A stretch of DNA of 64,000 nt from Natronospira proteinivora (lineage in GTDB: Bacteria; Pseudomonadota; Gammaproteobacteria; Natronospirales; Natronospiraceae), in assembly GCF_024170465.1 (NCBI RefSeq), contig NZ_JALJYF010000002.1, forward strand, positions 806,001 to 870,000. Reading direction: 5' to 3'. The notes below the pieces were generated by a model, which worked only from the letters and a program-made list of their open reading frames with translations, was not told where the DNA came from and ran no database searches. The translations under genes were made by a program, and so were the position numbers. Shown one piece after another: positions 8,215 through 19,292 of this stretch (positions within the stretch are counted from its first letter, which is position 1; the number at the start of each line of letters is the position of its first letter).

Positions 8215-9321
8215 TTAATCGAACTGGCGGCCACCCTGAAGGGCCTGGTTGATCTTGCCGGTCATGCGCTGGTGGATGCGCTCGAATTCCAAAACCCAGT
8301 AATCGCCTTCCTGGCGTGGCATGCCCCGGTGAACCTTGACCCGTTGGCCACCGGTTAATTCAATGTGCTCCATGAAGCGATCGGCATTGTCCCGGTGATT
8401 GAAGCGGCAGCGGTAATGGTTGCTAACCCGCCCATTCTTCTGGCTTTCCTGAACCGCCCTGAACAGTCCCTGCATCATGGCATGACCCAGCTCATTCAAA
8501 CGATCATGGTCATGCTGCTGGCCGTGCTCGGCCATGAATAGCCCCATGCGCAAAAAACGGTTGGTGAAGTACTCCGGTGGCAGATCCAGCAGGGCCTCGC
8601 CGGTCACACTGATGTCATAGATGTTGGATCGCCCGGTCACGTATTTGGCCCGTTGCTTTTGGTTCTCAGGTTTTAAGACCAGCCCTTCCTTGCCTTCCTC
8701 GTCCAATTGAAGAATCAACTCAGCCAGTTCATTCAACTCCTCCGGTTGATAACGGCCAAATATCTCGGCGGGCTGCAAGCCATAGTCTTCGACCAAGGCC
8801 ATGCGCTCGGCCTGGGGCAGAAAGCCTTCTTCATTGCAGACCATCATGTCGAAGACAAACAAATCCACGTCTTCCTGGACCTGTGGCGAATGGCCTTCCA
8901 GATAGGGATTGCCGGGGCCGACAATTTCGGCACAGAGAATCAAATGGGGATAATCATCGAATATGGCCGGCTTGAGCAGATCATTCAGTCGATCGGTGGC
9001 AAAGGGGCAAATGAAGCCACCCCGGGACAAGGCATAGCACTGGCCCTCATGCTGAAAGATGCGGACATTGAAACCATCCATCTTCTCTTCCGCCCAGAAG
9101 GGACCTTCGAACTGTTTGCCGATGCCGGGGTCCAGGGCCTGGATTCGGGCAATGGAGGGGTAACCGGGAATCACCGTGCCATCGTCCAGGATCACACTGC
9201 CCTTGGGGACCTGACCCACGTCATCCCGCAGATGCGTATAGCTTAGATGGTCGAAAGTCAGTCTCTGCGCCTTGCCGCGTTCCAGGGCGGTTTCCAGGCT
9301 CTTGGCTTCCAACAGGCTCAT
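8215..9321 (-). CDS. Archaeal-type ATP-dependent RNA ligase (Rnl3-like)
   Basis: A 368-aa covalent nucleotidyltransferase. Motif I is EEKMDGFNVR (adenylated Lys about residue 80), followed by a motif III/IIIa-like LCAEIVGPGNPY and LFVFDMM, motif IV EEGKEGLVLKP and motif V-like QRAKYV. The C-terminal domain is the type seen in Pyrococcus/Methanothermobacter RNA ligases, which join or circularise RNA ends. Start ATG 9321 has AGGAG 9 nt upstream; an in-frame longer start at 9348 lacks a site. It is convergent with the PIN-like partner gene. The physiological RNA substrate in bacteria is unknown. Confidence 0.88.
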   Translation of the reverse strand: MSLLEAKSLETALERGKAQRLTFDHLSYTHLRDDVGQVPKGSVILDDGTVIPGYPSIARIQALDPGIGKQFEGPFWAEEKMDGFNVRIFQHEGQCYALSRGGFICPFATDRLNDLLKPAIFDDYPHLILCAEIVGPGNPYLEGHSPQVQEDVDLFVFDMMVCNEEGFLPQAERMALVEDYGLQPAEIFGRYQPEELNELAELILQLDEEGKEGLVLKPENQKQRAKYVTGRSNIYDISVTGEALLDLPPEYFTNRFLRMGLFMAEHGQQHDHDRLNELGHAMMQGLFRAVQESQKNGRVSNHYRCRFNHRDNADRFMEHIELTGGQRVKVHRGMPRQEGDYWVLEFERIHQRMTGKINQALQGGRQFD

Positions 9322-9456
9322 GAATCCGCACTCCTTCAGGCAAGGCAAATTACTATCGAACCGGGAAGGTTCGACGCGAACTTGGCGCTAATGTCCGCGG
9401 CGGAACCGCATCGGCTCAATTTCTGTCGGTATAGGCGTGGGAACCGCTATAACGGT

Positions 9457-10917
<1,461 letters not shown>

Positions 10918-10925
10918 TTAAGCTC

Positions 10926-11070
10926 CAAGCTGCAAGCCACAAGCTACAAGCTGTCTTTCCCGGATGAACATCATTGTGCCCTTAGCGAAGCGCAGGAAAA
11001 ACTGATGCTTCGGAAAAAAGACATTCCCCGATGCAAGCACGAGTTGCTTGCAGCTTGAGGCTTGTAGCTC
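10926..11070. repeat. Heptad inverted-repeat element, family B, copy 1 (between gltB and gltD)
   Basis: Left arm 10926-10953 is four 7-bp units: CAAGCTG, CAAGCCA, CAAGCTA, CAAGCTG. The right arm (about 11044-11070) carries three such units in inverse orientation. TCTTTCCCGGATGA follows the left arm. The same design, with CTTTCCCGG after the left arm, occurs at 57942-58083. Confidence 0.8.
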
Positions 11071-11073
11071 GCA

Positions 11074-14000
11074 TTAAGCAGCACTGCTTAATGTGTCGAT
11101 CAGCGATTCAATGTCCTCGGCCTTCGGTTTGACCAGCCAGAACTTGCCGATCCAGGCGCGGAAGTCATCCAGGATTTCCTGGCCCCATTCACTGCCGGTC
11201 AGTTCCACATGCTGCTGGATCAATTCCCGCAGGTAATGGACATGCTGTTCCAGGTATTCCAGTGAAATCCGGTGGATGTCGATGAGTTCGTGGTTGTAGT
11301 GGTCCACGAAATAGCGGTGTTCATCCAACACATAAGCGAAGCCGCCGGTCATCCCGGCCCCGAAGTTCAGGCCGGTCTCGCCCAGGACCACCACCACACC
11401 ACCGGTCATGTATTCACAACCGTGATCGCCACAGCCTTCAATCACAGCGGTGGCCCCGGAGTTGCGCACCGCAAAGCGCTCACCGGCCTGGCCGGCGGCG
11501 AACAGTTCACCGCCGGTGGCCCCGTACAGGCAGGTATTGCCGATGATGGCCGAATCCCGGGCTCGGAAGCGACTCTCGGCCGGCGGGCGAACCACCAGGC
11601 GGCCGCCGTTCATGCCCTTGCCGACGTAATCATTGGCCTCGCCCACCAGGTCCATATGCAGGCCGCCCACGTTCCAGACGCCGAAGCTCTGGCCAGCGGA
11701 GCCTTCCAGGCGGATGTTGAGGGGGTGATCGGCCATGCCCTGATTGCCATGGCGACGGGCGATCTCGCCGGACAGGCGGGCGCCGATGGAACGGTTGAAG
11801 TTCTCGATGGGGTAATGGAATTCACCGCCGGCGTTGGCATCGATGGAGGGCAGGGTCTCGGCCAGCATCTGTTCGGCCAACTCGCCCTTGTCCCAGGGTT
11901 CGTTGCGGGGCTGCTGGGCAGCCCGGGGCCGGGTGGTCGCCAAGCCGCCGTCCGACAGCAGGGCGGAGATATCCAGGCCCTGCTGACGCTCGGTCTGGGC
12001 TTCCACCGCCTCCAGGTACTCCGGATGGCCGATCAGCTCGTCCAGGCTGCGCACGCCCATGGCCGCCATCCAGTGGCGGACCTCTTCGGCAATAAAGGTG
12101 AAGTAATTCACCACCCGCTCCGGGGTGCCCCGGAAGGCATCCCGCAGGCGTTCATCCTGGGTGGCCACCCCGGTGGTGCAATTATTCAGATGACAGACCC
12201 GCAGATAGGTACAGCCCATGGCGACCATGGGCGCGGTGCCGAAACCATAGCTCTCGGCCCCCAGGCAGGCGGCCTTGATCACGTCCAGGCCGGTCTTGAA
12301 GCCGCCATCAGCCTGCAAGCGGACCCGGCCGCGCAGGTCATTGCCGCGCAGGGTCTGCTGGACTTCGGCCATGCCCATTTCCCAGGGCCCGCCGCAGTAC
12401 TTCACCGAGGTCAGGGGGCTGGCGCCGGTGCCGCCGTCATAGCCGGCAATGGTGATGAAATCGGCATAGGCCTTGGCCACACCGGCGGCAATGGTCCCCA
12501 CCCCGGGGGCGGCCACCAGCTTCACCGAGACCTGGGCCTCGGGATTGACCTGCTTGAGGTCGAAGATCAGCTGGGCCAGATCCTCGATGGAGTAAATATC
12601 GTGGTGAGGCGGCGGTGAAATCAGAGCCACCCCGGGCCGGGCGTAGCGCAGCCGGGCAATCAGCTGGTTCACCTTGTGGCCGGGCAGCTGGCCGCCTTCG
12701 CCGGGCTTGGCCCCCTGGGCCATCTTGATCTGGAGCACCTCGGCATTGACCAGGTATTCCGCCGTGACCCCGAAGCGGCCGGAGGCGATCTGCTTGATCT
12801 TGGAGATGCGCTCATCCTTGAAGCGGGCCACATCCTCGCCCCCCTCGCCGGAATTGGAGCGGGCGCCAATGCGGTTCATGGCAATGGCCAGGGCCTCGTG
12901 GGCCTCCGGGGACAAGGCCCCCAGGGACATGGCCGCGGTATCGAAACGCGGCAGGATGTTCTCAATGGGTTCGACTTCCGACAGGGGAATGGGCTCAGGC
13001 GCGGTCTTGGGCCGCATGAGATCCCGCAACACCATGGCCGGGCGCTCGTTGACCAGTTGCTGGAAGGTCGTCCAGTCCTCCCATTGGCCGCTGATCACGG
13101 CCCGTTGCAGGGCATGGACCACATTGGGGTTCCAGGCGTGGTATTCGCCGTCGTGGATCCACTTGAGCAGCCCACCCTGGTCCCGCAGGGCCCGGCTGTC
13201 CCAGGCCCGTTTGGCCAGGGCGCGCTGATCCGCGTCCAGGTCCTTGAAACCGGCCCCGCCGATGCGGCTGGTGGTGCCGGCAAAGCAGGTCTCGACCACG
13301 TCATCATCGAGGCCGACGATCTCGAACAGGGCCGCCCCGCGATAACTGGCGATGGTGGAAATCCCCATCTTGGAGAGGATCTTGAACAGACCCTTGCGGA
13401 TGCCGCGGCGAAAGGCCCGACCCGGCTCCCGCCGTTGGCTGGGGTCGATCTCTCCCTGGCGGACCATATCGGCGATCACTTCATAGGCCAGCCAGGGGTG
13501 AATGGCGGTGGCCCCGTAGCCGATCAGGCAGGCGAAATGATGGGGGTCTCGGGCGGTGGCCGTCTCCACCACCAGATTGACCGAGGCCCGCAGACCGGTT
13601 TCCACCAATCGACGATTGACCGCGCCGGTGGCCAACAGGGCATGAACGGGCAGGGATTCGGGCCCGAACTGCCGGTCGGAGAGGGTAATGACCCGAACCC
13701 CTTCCCGGGCGGCGGCTTCGGCTTCATCCGCCAGCTGCGCCACGGCCGCTTTCTGGCCCAAGCCGGGTTCCCGGTTCAGGGACAGGGTTATCTGGGGCCA
13801 GCGCTCGGCATCCAGGTTCTGGATCAGTTCGAACTTGCGGGTGGAGAGAATAGGCGAGCCCATCAACACCCGTTCGCCCAGCTTGGGGCCGGGCTCGAAG
13901 GGATTGAGCTCCGGGCCCAGGCGGGTTTCCAACGACATCACCAAGCGTTCCCGCAGGGGATCGATGGGCGGATTGGTCACCTGGGCGAACTGTTGCCGGA

Positions 14001-15549
14001 AGCCGTCATACAGGGACCGGGTCCGCCGGGAGAGCATGGGCAGGGGGGTATCATCCCCCATGGAGCCCACCGCCTCGGCCTCGTGCAAAGCCAATGGGCG
14101 CAGGATATGGTCCCGCTCCTCAAAGCTCAGGCCAAACAGCTTCTCGGCCCGGTTCAGGGACTCCCCTTCCAGGGGCTCGGCACTGAGCTTTTCGTCCACC
14201 AGGACCGAACCGATCCAGGTGGTGCCGTCCCGCAACCATTGACGGGCCGGATAGCGGGCGGCGATTTCCTCGTCCAGTTCCCGGGGGTAGATCAAGCGCC
14301 CCTCCCGGGTGTCCACGGCAATCATCTGGCCGGGGCCCAGGCGCCCCTTTTCCACGATCTCACCGGGGGCGGCATCCAGCACACCGGCCTCGGAGGCCAG
14401 CATGATGATGTCCTTGTCGGTGCGGCAGTAGCGGGCCGGACGCAGGCCGTTGCGATCCAGGGCGCAGGCGGCATAGCGGCCGTCACTGAGCACCACGCCC
14501 GCGGGACCGTCCCAGGCTTCCAGATGCATGCCCACCATCTCGAAAAAGGCGCGCACATCAGCGGAGCGGGTCTCATCGTTCTGCCAGGCCGGGGGAATCA
14601 GGATCCGCATGGCCAGGGGCAGGTCCATGCCGCCGGCGATCAACACTTCCAACAGATTATCCAAACTCTCCGAATCCGAGCCATCCATTTTCACGAAGGG
14701 GGCCATATCCGCCCAGCCTTCGATGGCCTCTCCATTCTCCCCCTGGGGGATCCAGCTTGTTTCCCGGGCCTTGGCCCAGGCGCGGTTGCCGGAAATGGTG
14801 TTGATCTCCCCATTGTGGGCGAGATAACGAAAGGGCTGGGCCAGGCGCCACTGGGGCAGGGTGTTGGTGGAGAAGCGCTGGTGAAAGACCACCGAGGCGG
14901 TGGCCAGCTCGGGATGGGCCAGATCCGGATACAGCACCGGCAGATACTCGGGCATCACCAGGCCCTTGTAGCTCAGGGTGTCCGGGGACAGGCTGGGGAT
15001 GTAGAAATAATCGTCTTCTGCCATCGCCCGCTCGGCGCGGCGGCGGGCAAAGATCAGGCTGAGACGATAGCGGCGATCGCTCATCCCGGCGGGACGATCC
15101 ACAAAAACCTGCTCGATGCGCGGCTGGCTCTTGGCCGCCTCACGACCCAGGGCCTCGGGGTCGGTGGGCACTTCACGCCAGCCCGCAACATGCAGGCCAT
15201 GGGCCTGCAAGGCCTGATCCAGGGCAGCACGACCGCTGCCAGGGGCCTGGGGATTGAGAAAGACGCTGCCCACGGCGAAACCGTCCGCCAGCTGCAAACC
15301 GGCCTCCCGGGCAACGACAGACAAAAAGGCCTCGGGACGGCGCAGCAGCAGCCCGCAGCCGTCACCGGTTTTGCGGTCAGCCGCCACCGCACCCCGGTGG
15401 GTCAGCCGTTCCAGTGCGCGCACGGCGGTACGAACCAGGTTCGCGGAGGCACGCCCCTGCATATCGGCCACCAGGCCGAAACCACAGCTGTCGCGCTCGA
15501 ACTTGGCCCGGTAGAGGGTATTGCGCATATCCGCCGGCTGTTGGGTCAC
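11074..15549 (-). CDS. gltB: Glutamate synthase (NADPH) large subunit
   Basis: About 1,491 aa. The N-terminal class II glutamine amidotransferase domain begins at the Cys of ERDSCGFGLVADMQGR, which should become residue 1 after removal of about 20 residues. Further parts are THRGA and KTGDGCG, the central FMN synthase domain (GAKPGEGGQLPGHKV and SPPPHHDIYSIEDLAQLI), the 3Fe-4S Cys set in CTYLRVCHLNNCTTGVATQ, and the C-terminal GXGXG glutamine-rich beta-helix. GTG 15549 is chosen because AAGGGGAG lies 7 nt upstream. ATG 15528 or longer starts up to 15621 remain possible; all precede the same mature Cys. It pairs with GltD, encoded just downstream. Confidence 0.95.
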   Translation of the reverse strand: MTQQPADMRNTLYRAKFERDSCGFGLVADMQGRASANLVRTAVRALERLTHRGAVAADRKTGDGCGLLLRRPEAFLSVVAREAGLQLADGFAVGSVFLNPQAPGSGRAALDQALQAHGLHVAGWREVPTDPEALGREAAKSQPRIEQVFVDRPAGMSDRRYRLSLIFARRRAERAMAEDDYFYIPSLSPDTLSYKGLVMPEYLPVLYPDLAHPELATASVVFHQRFSTNTLPQWRLAQPFRYLAHNGEINTISGNRAWAKARETSWIPQGENGEAIEGWADMAPFVKMDGSDSESLDNLLEVLIAGGMDLPLAMRILIPPAWQNDETRSADVRAFFEMVGMHLEAWDGPAGVVLSDGRYAACALDRNGLRPARYCRTDKDIIMLASEAGVLDAAPGEIVEKGRLGPGQMIAVDTREGRLIYPRELDEEIAARYPARQWLRDGTTWIGSVLVDEKLSAEPLEGESLNRAEKLFGLSFEERDHILRPLALHEAEAVGSMGDDTPLPMLSRRTRSLYDGFRQQFAQVTNPPIDPLRERLVMSLETRLGPELNPFEPGPKLGERVLMGSPILSTRKFELIQNLDAERWPQITLSLNREPGLGQKAAVAQLADEAEAAAREGVRVITLSDRQFGPESLPVHALLATGAVNRRLVETGLRASVNLVVETATARDPHHFACLIGYGATAIHPWLAYEVIADMVRQGEIDPSQRREPGRAFRRGIRKGLFKILSKMGISTIASYRGAALFEIVGLDDDVVETCFAGTTSRIGGAGFKDLDADQRALAKRAWDSRALRDQGGLLKWIHDGEYHAWNPNVVHALQRAVISGQWEDWTTFQQLVNERPAMVLRDLMRPKTAPEPIPLSEVEPIENILPRFDTAAMSLGALSPEAHEALAIAMNRIGARSNSGEGGEDVARFKDERISKIKQIASGRFGVTAEYLVNAEVLQIKMAQGAKPGEGGQLPGHKVNQLIARLRYARPGVALISPPPHHDIYSIEDLAQLIFDLKQVNPEAQVSVKLVAAPGVGTIAAGVAKAYADFITIAGYDGGTGASPLTSVKYCGGPWEMGMAEVQQTLRGNDLRGRVRLQADGGFKTGLDVIKAACLGAESYGFGTAPMVAMGCTYLRVCHLNNCTTGVATQDERLRDAFRGTPERVVNYFTFIAEEVRHWMAAMGVRSLDELIGHPEYLEAVEAQTERQQGLDISALLSDGGLATTRPRAAQQPRNEPWDKGELAEQMLAETLPSIDANAGGEFHYPIENFNRSIGARLSGEIARRHGNQGMADHPLNIRLEGSAGQSFGVWNVGGLHMDLVGEANDYVGKGMNGGRLVVRPPAESRFRARDSAIIGNTCLYGATGGELFAAGQAGERFAVRNSGATAVIEGCGDHGCEYMTGGVVVVLGETGLNFGAGMTGGFAYVLDEHRYFVDHYNHELIDIHRISLEYLEQHVHYLRELIQQHVELTGSEWGQEILDDFRAWIGKFWLVKPKAEDIESLIDTLSSAA

Positions 15550-15786
15550 ACCCATTCTCCCCTTGCAAGTGACGACGATCGGCTGGCTGCCGAATAGCCA
15601 AACGCCTGTTTGATTCAGCACCTTAGTGTCGGTTCAATCCCGAATGGAAACAAGCCCACAATCAGGGATCGGCTTGGCTGATTGTCGCATGATGCCGGAC
15701 AAGATCGCCGCCATGTGACCATACGTTCTATGGGGTATCGCAAAGCACGTGGCTTTCCAATAAAGGGATAACAAGCAGGATTTGTT

Positions 15787-16041
15787 TCAAAACTTGAAAT
15801 AGACGAACAAGCGACCGTGATTCTTGCTGTCCTTGTCGATGCGATGATAACGCTGTTTGATATCAGGCCGTTCCAGGAACTTGAGGACCCGCTTCTTGAG
15901 CTGCCCTGAGCCTTTGCCTGGGATGATCTCCACCACCTTGATTTTCTTCTGCTCGGCTTCCTCGATCACACGGTTCAAGGCCTCGTCGATTTTTTCACCT
16001 TTGTTGAAAATGTCGTGCAGGTCCAGTTTCAACTTGGCCAT
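15787..16041 (-). CDS. Stand-alone Smr-domain protein
   Basis: An 84-aa protein that is essentially one Smr (MutS2 C-terminal) domain. It has the LDLHD motif near the start, a central helix (KIDEALNRVIEEAEQ), VVEIIPGKGSGQLKKRVLKFL in place of the usual TGRGSG..LR box, and a basic C-terminal strand. Smr domains bind or cut nucleic acid, and stand-alone ones have been tied to RNA cleavage or ribosome rescue in other bacteria; the role here is not known. ATG 16041 has AAGGAGG 9 nt upstream. That site sits inside the 3' end of the diguanylate cyclase gene, whose stop is 2 bp before this ATG, so translation is probably coupled. Confidence 0.85.
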   Translation of the reverse strand: MAKLKLDLHDIFNKGEKIDEALNRVIEEAEQKKIKVVEIIPGKGSGQLKKRVLKFLERPDIKQRYHRIDKDSKNHGRLFVYFKF

Positions 16042-16043
16042 GA

Positions 16044-19000
16044 TCACTGACCTCCTTGCTTTAACCAGCTGGCCGACAGGATTGCTTGGCCCTCTGCCAG
16101 TGCAGTATCCAGGTCCTTACGAACCCGGCGCAAGAACTCAATGGGATCCGTTTCATCGCCTGGGCGCACTACGGCCCATCCATTCCGTCCATGGTTCTTG
16201 ACCTGGTACAGGGCATGATCCGCCAGATCCACAATAGCCTCCCAACTCAAGGATCTCCCCTGTGTTTCCGGCATCAGGGGGTATTCGGAAAAACCGATGG
16301 AAACGGTAATATTGACCTGATGATCTTCATCAATGAAAAAGGCTTCATCACCCATTTTTTTCTGCAGTCGGTGAATGATCGTTTGGGTATTACTCCGTGC
16401 CATTTCACGGAAGATTATTAGAAATTCCTCTCCACCCCACCGCACCACGTAGTCACCGCTACGAACCAGCGCTTCCAGTCGTTTGCCCAATTGCTTGAGA
16501 ACCAGGTCGCCGGCACGATGCCCCTGTTGGTCATTGACCTGCTTGAAGTGATCCACATCCATGAGCGCAAAAACCATCACTAAATCATCTCCCGGTAGCC
16601 GACCTCGGAGACGCTCGAAGTGAGCAAGATCACGGGCCATCTGGCCATAAAGATAACGGCGGTTACGCAGCCCTGTCAGCGGATCAGTCTGACTGGCATC
16701 GCGCAGGGCCCTGTTGGCTTCCACCAGACGATTATTGGCGATACGCAATTCTTCGGTCCGCTCATTAACCTCCCCCTGCAACTGAGCCTGCCGATGGCGG
16801 AGCTGGCGCACCCGCCAGCGATAGCCAAGCAGGAACAACAAGAGAAGCAGACCCAGGCCACTTAAGGGAAACCACAGCGTTTCATGAAAGCGGGGTGGAA
16901 TCCTGAATTCCAGTGATGCCGGCTCATCAACCCAGACCCCGGCGTTATTGGCCCCTCTGACCTGAAAGCGGTAGTCACCGGGGGGCAGATTGGTATAGTC
17001 GGCGCGACGCTGGGATACATTATCCAGTGATCGCCATTGCTCATCGTATCCATCAACCCGAAACTCCAGACGGATGCTTCGGGGGTCCTGAAAACTCAAG
17101 GCCGTAAAGGCAAAGGCCACATCCCGAACCCCCACAGGCAATTCATGCCGTTGGCCGGGCTGGTGATCATGCCAGCGATCCTGATAATAAATTTGTTCCA
17201 CCAGCATTCCCGGAGGGACGGTATTGCGAAAAATCGCATCCGGGCGAATGCGTACCACACCACCCCGGGTAGGTAACCAGAGTCCATCATCCCGCATCAG
17301 CCCCTTGGCGTGTCCAGCCCCGTTACAGCAATAGGCCTGTTGACTGCCGATATGACGCCCGCTTTCACTGAGAATCATTTCTGCATTGACTGCCTGGGCC
17401 CGGCCATTGGCCACCGCACGAACCTCTTCCACCGCAACCCGATAGAGCCCGTGAAAACCGGCTACCCAGATATGGCCGTCTCCATCATCGCTAACAAAGT
17501 AGGCCGCGTTGGTCGGCAGTCCTTCCTCAACACTGATGCGCTGCCATTGATCATTACTCCTGGCAAACAAACCGGAATCAATGGAGGTCAATACTATTAA
17601 ATCCTCATCCACACGGTGAATGGCCGAGTAATCGGCCCCGGGCAACAAGCCGTGTCTTTCACCCAAGGCGGTCAGCTTGTCTGGTGGGCCACGATAAAGG
17701 CCACTGTTGGTGGCTACCAGCAGAGAACCACCCGCCTCGACGCGCACCTGGCGAACCATTCGACTGCCAATACGATCGGATACTCGCTCCAATGCGTCGT
17801 CTCCACGCCACAGAAAAAGTCCTGCCGTGGTGGCAAAGAAATATCGCCCATGGGGCCCCGCCGGAACGATGCCGTTGATCTGATAGGGACTGAGCCGATC
17901 AAATACTGTCGGCGTATTCAGTTCACCGCTTTCTGGATCCATCAAGACCAGGCCACGACGGGTCCCAATCCACAAGCCCTCAGGCCCTTGATGCAGGGTA
18001 TAGGCGTGGGGATGGGGCAAGGCATGACCGGGTATAACAAGCTCAAATAGCTCGTCGGACAAATGGCTCAGGCCGTCATTGCTGCCGACCCAGACCCCAT
18101 CATCGTCAGCATTAGCCACGCTCCAGATCAGGGGCTCATGCAAACCCTGGGGTTCATTGAAACGCTCAGTCCATCCGGCCCAGTAACGGGCCAGGCCATC
18201 CCGGAAGCTGCCCAGCCACAAATTGCCTTCATGGTCCTGGTGGATGCTTTGGATCTGACGGTGGGCATTGGGGTGGTCGGCATCAATCACTTCCTTCAAT
18301 ACCCCGCCGTGTATCCGCAGCAAGGCATGGTTACTGCCCACCCATAGGGTGTCACTGTCATCGGAGTACAGGGCATCCACGGGCTGACCCTGCATTTCCG
18401 GCATCGGCACAAAGGGGATCAAGCGATTGTCGCTGTACCGGAAAAGACCATCATTGCTGCCCACCCAGAGCTCACCGTCGTGACGGGCAAAGCCACTGAC
18501 CTGCACAGCCTCCAGACCTTTGGGTAATGCATGGGGAGATGAAAGGCCATCCTGTCCTAGGAAGCGGAATTGACCCAGGCCACCCAGCCAGACCCCGTCT
18601 GCTTCGCTGAACAGGCTGTAGACCGGTCCCATATCCGGAAAGGGCAGCGGTTTGAGTCGATGACCGTCGGCCTCGAATAAGCCTTCCTCGGCGGCCACAA
18701 GGATTCGACCATTGGGGGTCTCGTCGATGGCCCAGACCGTGATCTCCTGGGGGCGGCCGTCCACATCAGGCGGACCACCGATGGAATGGAATGCCCGTTG
18801 CTGGTAGAGCGCCACGCCTTTGTAGGTGGCAACCCAAAGGCGACCCTGACTGTCCAAGTGCAGATCGTAAATGAAGTTCCCGGGAAGGGCATCCACTTCT
18901 TCCGCCACCCAGGTGGTAAAGCGAACGCCATCGAAACGGGCCAGGCCTTGCTGGGTCCCCACCCAGATATAGCCCTCCGGACCCTGAGCGATGCTGGTCA

Positions 19001-19142
19001 CGGTAATCTGCGGCAAGCCGGATTCCAGGGACCAGACATCACGGACAAAATCCTGGAAGCGCTTGCCCGCCCACTCCCGTTCTGCCTGTGCGGGAGCACA
19101 GACCAGTGACAAGAGCATGATAATAAACAGAAAACGAATCAT
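16044..19142 (-). CDS. Beta-propeller sensor diguanylate cyclase (Reg_prop / Y_Y_Y / GGDEF)
   Basis: About 1,032 aa. It has a signal peptide (IRFLFIIMLLSLVCAPAQA), then many two-component-regulator propeller repeats of the type YIWVGTQQGLARFDG, which form a periplasmic double propeller. A Y_Y_Y immunoglobulin-like domain follows (NLPPGDYRFQVRGANNAG), then one membrane helix (LWFPLSGLGLLLLLFLLGY), a coiled coil and a cytosolic GGDEF domain. The active site is intact (VVRWGGEEFLIIF), and an RxxD inhibitory site (RSGD) sits 5 residues before it. It should make cyclic-di-GMP in response to an unknown periplasmic signal. The start at 19142 places the signal peptide at the N-terminus. The next gene, a Smr protein, is 2 bp downstream. 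Confidence 0.92.
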   Translation of the reverse strand: MIRFLFIIMLLSLVCAPAQAEREWAGKRFQDFVRDVWSLESGLPQITVTSIAQGPEGYIWVGTQQGLARFDGVRFTTWVAEEVDALPGNFIYDLHLDSQGRLWVATYKGVALYQQRAFHSIGGPPDVDGRPQEITVWAIDETPNGRILVAAEEGLFEADGHRLKPLPFPDMGPVYSLFSEADGVWLGGLGQFRFLGQDGLSSPHALPKGLEAVQVSGFARHDGELWVGSNDGLFRYSDNRLIPFVPMPEMQGQPVDALYSDDSDTLWVGSNHALLRIHGGVLKEVIDADHPNAHRQIQSIHQDHEGNLWLGSFRDGLARYWAGWTERFNEPQGLHEPLIWSVANADDDGVWVGSNDGLSHLSDELFELVIPGHALPHPHAYTLHQGPEGLWIGTRRGLVLMDPESGELNTPTVFDRLSPYQINGIVPAGPHGRYFFATTAGLFLWRGDDALERVSDRIGSRMVRQVRVEAGGSLLVATNSGLYRGPPDKLTALGERHGLLPGADYSAIHRVDEDLIVLTSIDSGLFARSNDQWQRISVEEGLPTNAAYFVSDDGDGHIWVAGFHGLYRVAVEEVRAVANGRAQAVNAEMILSESGRHIGSQQAYCCNGAGHAKGLMRDDGLWLPTRGGVVRIRPDAIFRNTVPPGMLVEQIYYQDRWHDHQPGQRHELPVGVRDVAFAFTALSFQDPRSIRLEFRVDGYDEQWRSLDNVSQRRADYTNLPPGDYRFQVRGANNAGVWVDEPASLEFRIPPRFHETLWFPLSGLGLLLLLFLLGYRWRVRQLRHRQAQLQGEVNERTEELRIANNRLVEANRALRDASQTDPLTGLRNRRYLYGQMARDLAHFERLRGRLPGDDLVMVFALMDVDHFKQVNDQQGHRAGDLVLKQLGKRLEALVRSGDYVVRWGGEEFLIIFREMARSNTQTIIHRLQKKMGDEAFFIDEDHQVNITVSIGFSEYPLMPETQGRSLSWEAIVDLADHALYQVKNHGRNGWAVVRPGDETDPIEFLRRVRKDLDTALAEGQAILSASWLKQGGQ

Positions 19143-19292
19143 GGGCGGTGGAGGCTCCCGGAAGCGGTTGGCGAAATCATGGCCATCAGGCTTCCGTGCC
19201 GGCATTTCCTGCTTGGGCAAGCCACTGAAATGTTCCCGAAGCAGGTTCAGGGGCAGTGCCCGAGCTCAGCATAGCCCGTTTAGCCCTCGGGA

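Noticed and set aside
10926-11070. CRISPR array
   Set aside because: Units are 7 bp, without unique spacers; the arms are inverted. Not CRISPR.
12676-15597. A 973-codon open frame antisense to gltB
   Set aside because: Gly/His/Gln-rich composition, no domain, exactly mirrors the third-position GC bias of gltB. It is a shadow frame.
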